From NCBI GenBank assembly GCA_024638545.1, contig JAHEKD010000158.1, positions 1 through 6,234 on the forward strand: a DNA stretch of 6,234 bases. Direction: 5' to 3'. Positions within the stretch are counted from its first letter, which is position 1. The number at the start of each line of letters is the position of its first letter. The DNA comes from Gammaproteobacteria bacterium. GTDB taxonomy: Bacteria; Pseudomonadota; Gammaproteobacteria; Arenicellales; JAHEKD01. Both the position numbers and the translations under genes were made by a program. This document shows, one piece after another, positions 5,114 through 6,234 of this stretch. The notes under the pieces are model-generated. The model saw nothing but the letters and a program-made list of their open reading frames with translations, was not told the DNA's origin and ran no database searches.

Positions 5114-5842
5114 ATGAAAACATCACGAAGCGAGCGATTTTTTGTCTACACGAAGGGGAATATGCCTGCGCAACTGTCTAACTGGGCAAAAGATGCTGGA
5201 ATAGAAATGCGAGTGCCTGCAGCGCAGGCTACATATTTTCTGTATTACAGTGTCAACAAATTAAAGCTGCGCTGGCTTGGAGATAAAAAATTTTTACCCA
5301 TCAGCGCTCAAACACCGGGCCAAAAAAGAGTCTCGTCGAGTAATTTATTGATTAAGGCCCTTGGGAAAAGAAACAGAATTATTGCTGATTTAAGTGCCGG
5401 CCTTGGCGTGGATGCTTTGACAATCGCATCTACTGGCAGGCGGGTTTACTGTATAGAGCGATGTCCTGCGGTTGCAATGCTGCTGTTTGATGGTATTAGC
5501 CGGTGTGATCCAACTTTGGCAGATTTAGTGGAACTGCATTTTGAAAACAGCAAGTTCTGGCTTGAGCAGAACTCAATAAAACTGGATGCAATCTACATCG
5601 ATACCATGTTTATCGGTAAGAAAAAATCGGCCAAACCATCCAAGCAGATGCAAATCTTACGACAACTTGCCGGTGATGATAGGGATGCAGAGTTATTGAT
5701 AAATTGTGCGCTTAAGCAGAATGTTTCACGAGTCATCGTAAAAAAATATGCTAACGCGGCGGCTTGTTTAGAAAGACCGGTCGCTCAATACAGAGGAAAA
5801 ACAATACGTTTCGATGTATTTAAGCCGGGCTTCAATAAATGA
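5114..5842 (+). CDS. rsmJ: divergent RsmJ-like 16S rRNA guanine-N2 methyltransferase
   Basis: RsmJ (YhiQ) methylates G1516 of 16S rRNA to m2G using SAM. From the ATG at 5114 the product is 242 residues (E. coli 250). The only earlier in-frame starts are TTG codons (5024, 5033) which would add residues not found in the family, so ATG 5114 is preferred although its ribosome site is poor. The first 60-70 residues are weakly conserved. The SAM-binding core is clear: motif I DLSAGLGVDA (92-101; E. coli DATAGLGRDA), IER with Glu115 after strand 2, then AVAMLLFDGI matching the family helix. A family stretch KKKSAKPSKQMQ (169-180), RVIVKK (206-211) and a final GKTIRFDVF also fit. The catalytic motif IV reads YIDTMFI where E. 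coli has YLDPMFP, so both prolines are lost. The stop overlaps the next gene by ATGA. It is either a diverged RsmJ or a paralogue with another target; the family assignment is firm, the exact activity less so. Confidence 0.8.
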   Translation: MKTSRSERFFVYTKGNMPAQLSNWAKDAGIEMRVPAAQATYFLYYSVNKLKLRWLGDKKFLPISAQTPGQKRVSSSNLLIKALGKRNRIIADLSAGLGVDALTIASTGRRVYCIERCPAVAMLLFDGISRCDPTLADLVELHFENSKFWLEQNSIKLDAIYIDTMFIGKKKSAKPSKQMQILRQLAGDDRDAELLINCALKQNVSRVIVKKYANAAACLERPVAQYRGKTIRFDVFKPGFNK

Positions 5843-6234
5843 ACTGCTTTTATTTCCCGCAATTAATAAATTCAAACAGGATAATTGATTTGCAGGGCGA
5901 TGAGATGCGGCACATAGCGGGTGCGAGGCGGCTAAAAGTGGGTGACAAGTTATTACTATTTAACGGAAAAGGGCTTGTAGCGAACGCGGTGATCACATCC
6001 ATTATGAAACTTAAACTCAGTGTACGAGTCACTCAGATCACACAGTTAACGCCGCCATTACCCCGAATCGCGGTTGCTACAGCAATTCCAAAAGGTGATC
6101 GAGTAAGTACACTGCTTGACATGTGCACTCAATTGGGAATGTCTGATCTTATCCCGCTGATGAGCGAAAGAAGCGTTGTAGAGGTAAATACGAAAAAATA
6201 TGAACGATTCAGCAGGATATGTATCAATGCCTGC
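5839..6234 (+). CDS. rsmE: RsmE-type 16S rRNA m3U1498 methyltransferase, N-terminal part (3' truncated by window edge)
   Basis: RsmE makes m3U1498 in helix 44 of 16S rRNA; it is a SPOUT-class (trefoil knot) methyltransferase acting as a dimer. The window holds the first 132 codons, somewhat over half of the usual 240-250. Residues 1-70 form the PUA-like RNA-binding domain, with MRHIAGARRLKVGDKLLLFNG-type sequence at 23-43 matching the E. coli stretch AANHIGRVLRMGPGQ. The methyltransferase domain begins near residue 75: RIAVATAIPKGDR, then LDMCTQLGM (93-101) aligned with the family IQKSIELGV, then LIPLMSERS (104-112; E. coli LITPLFSERC), and INAC at the edge where the family continues with EQ. 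The SAM-binding knot lies beyond the window. The ATG at 5839 overlaps the rsmJ-like stop (ATGA) and has no clear ribosome site, suggesting translational coupling. Confidence 0.93.
   Translation, partial: MNCFYFPQLINSNRIIDLQGDEMRHIAGARRLKVGDKLLLFNGKGLVANAVITSIMKLKLSVRVTQITQLTPPLPRIAVATAIPKGDRVSTLLDMCTQLGMSDLIPLMSERSVVEVNTKKYERFSRICINAC

Noticed and set aside
1..6234. Search for CRISPR, toxin-antitoxin, defence or phage genes
   Set aside because: No spaced repeat arrays and no such proteins appear in any frame; apart from the inverted-repeat element the content is housekeeping.

Overview
The window looks like an ordinary chromosomal stretch of a gammaproteobacterium with moderate G+C. Lon, HU-beta, PpiD, FabI, RsmJ-like and RsmE-like proteins all resemble their gammaproteobacterial counterparts. 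The order lon-hupB-ppiD is the classical protein quality-control/nucleoid cluster of that class, and fabI next to ppiD is, from memory, also seen in pseudomonads. The genus cannot be fixed from this sequence.

Layout: (1) 1-995, the C-terminal part of lon (+), cut by the left window edge. (2) 996-1264, intergenic DNA with two good tandem sigma70-type promoters for hupB. (3) 1265-1754, one apparent transcription unit of hupB (GTG start), tRNA-Val(UAC) and tRNA-Asp(GUC), closed by a strong intrinsic terminator. (4) 1769-3679, ppiD (+), whose start codon lies only 14 nt after the terminator U-tract. (5) 3684-3906, a roughly 220-bp foldback element with perfect 19-bp terminal inverted repeats, best read as a MITE or IS remnant between two convergent genes. 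(6) 3962-4762, fabI (-). (7) 4763-5113, a 351-nt divergent intergenic region with a LacI-type operator-like palindrome, a doubtful 48-codon ORF and weak promoter elements. (8) 5114-6234, a two-gene rRNA-methyltransferase unit: a divergent rsmJ-like gene overlapping rsmE by 4 nt, with rsmE cut by the right edge.

Functionally the genes are housekeeping: cytosolic proteolysis (Lon), nucleoid structure (HU), translation (two tRNAs), periplasmic folding at the Sec translocon (PpiD), fatty-acid elongation (FabI), and modification of the 3' end of 16S rRNA (RsmJ-like and RsmE). I see no CRISPR array, toxin-antitoxin pair, defence island or transposase gene. Nothing here amounts to a new system. The points most worth a second look are the inverted-repeat element after ppiD, the hupB-tRNA-tRNA transcript with its terminator against ppiD, and the altered catalytic motif of the RsmJ-like protein.
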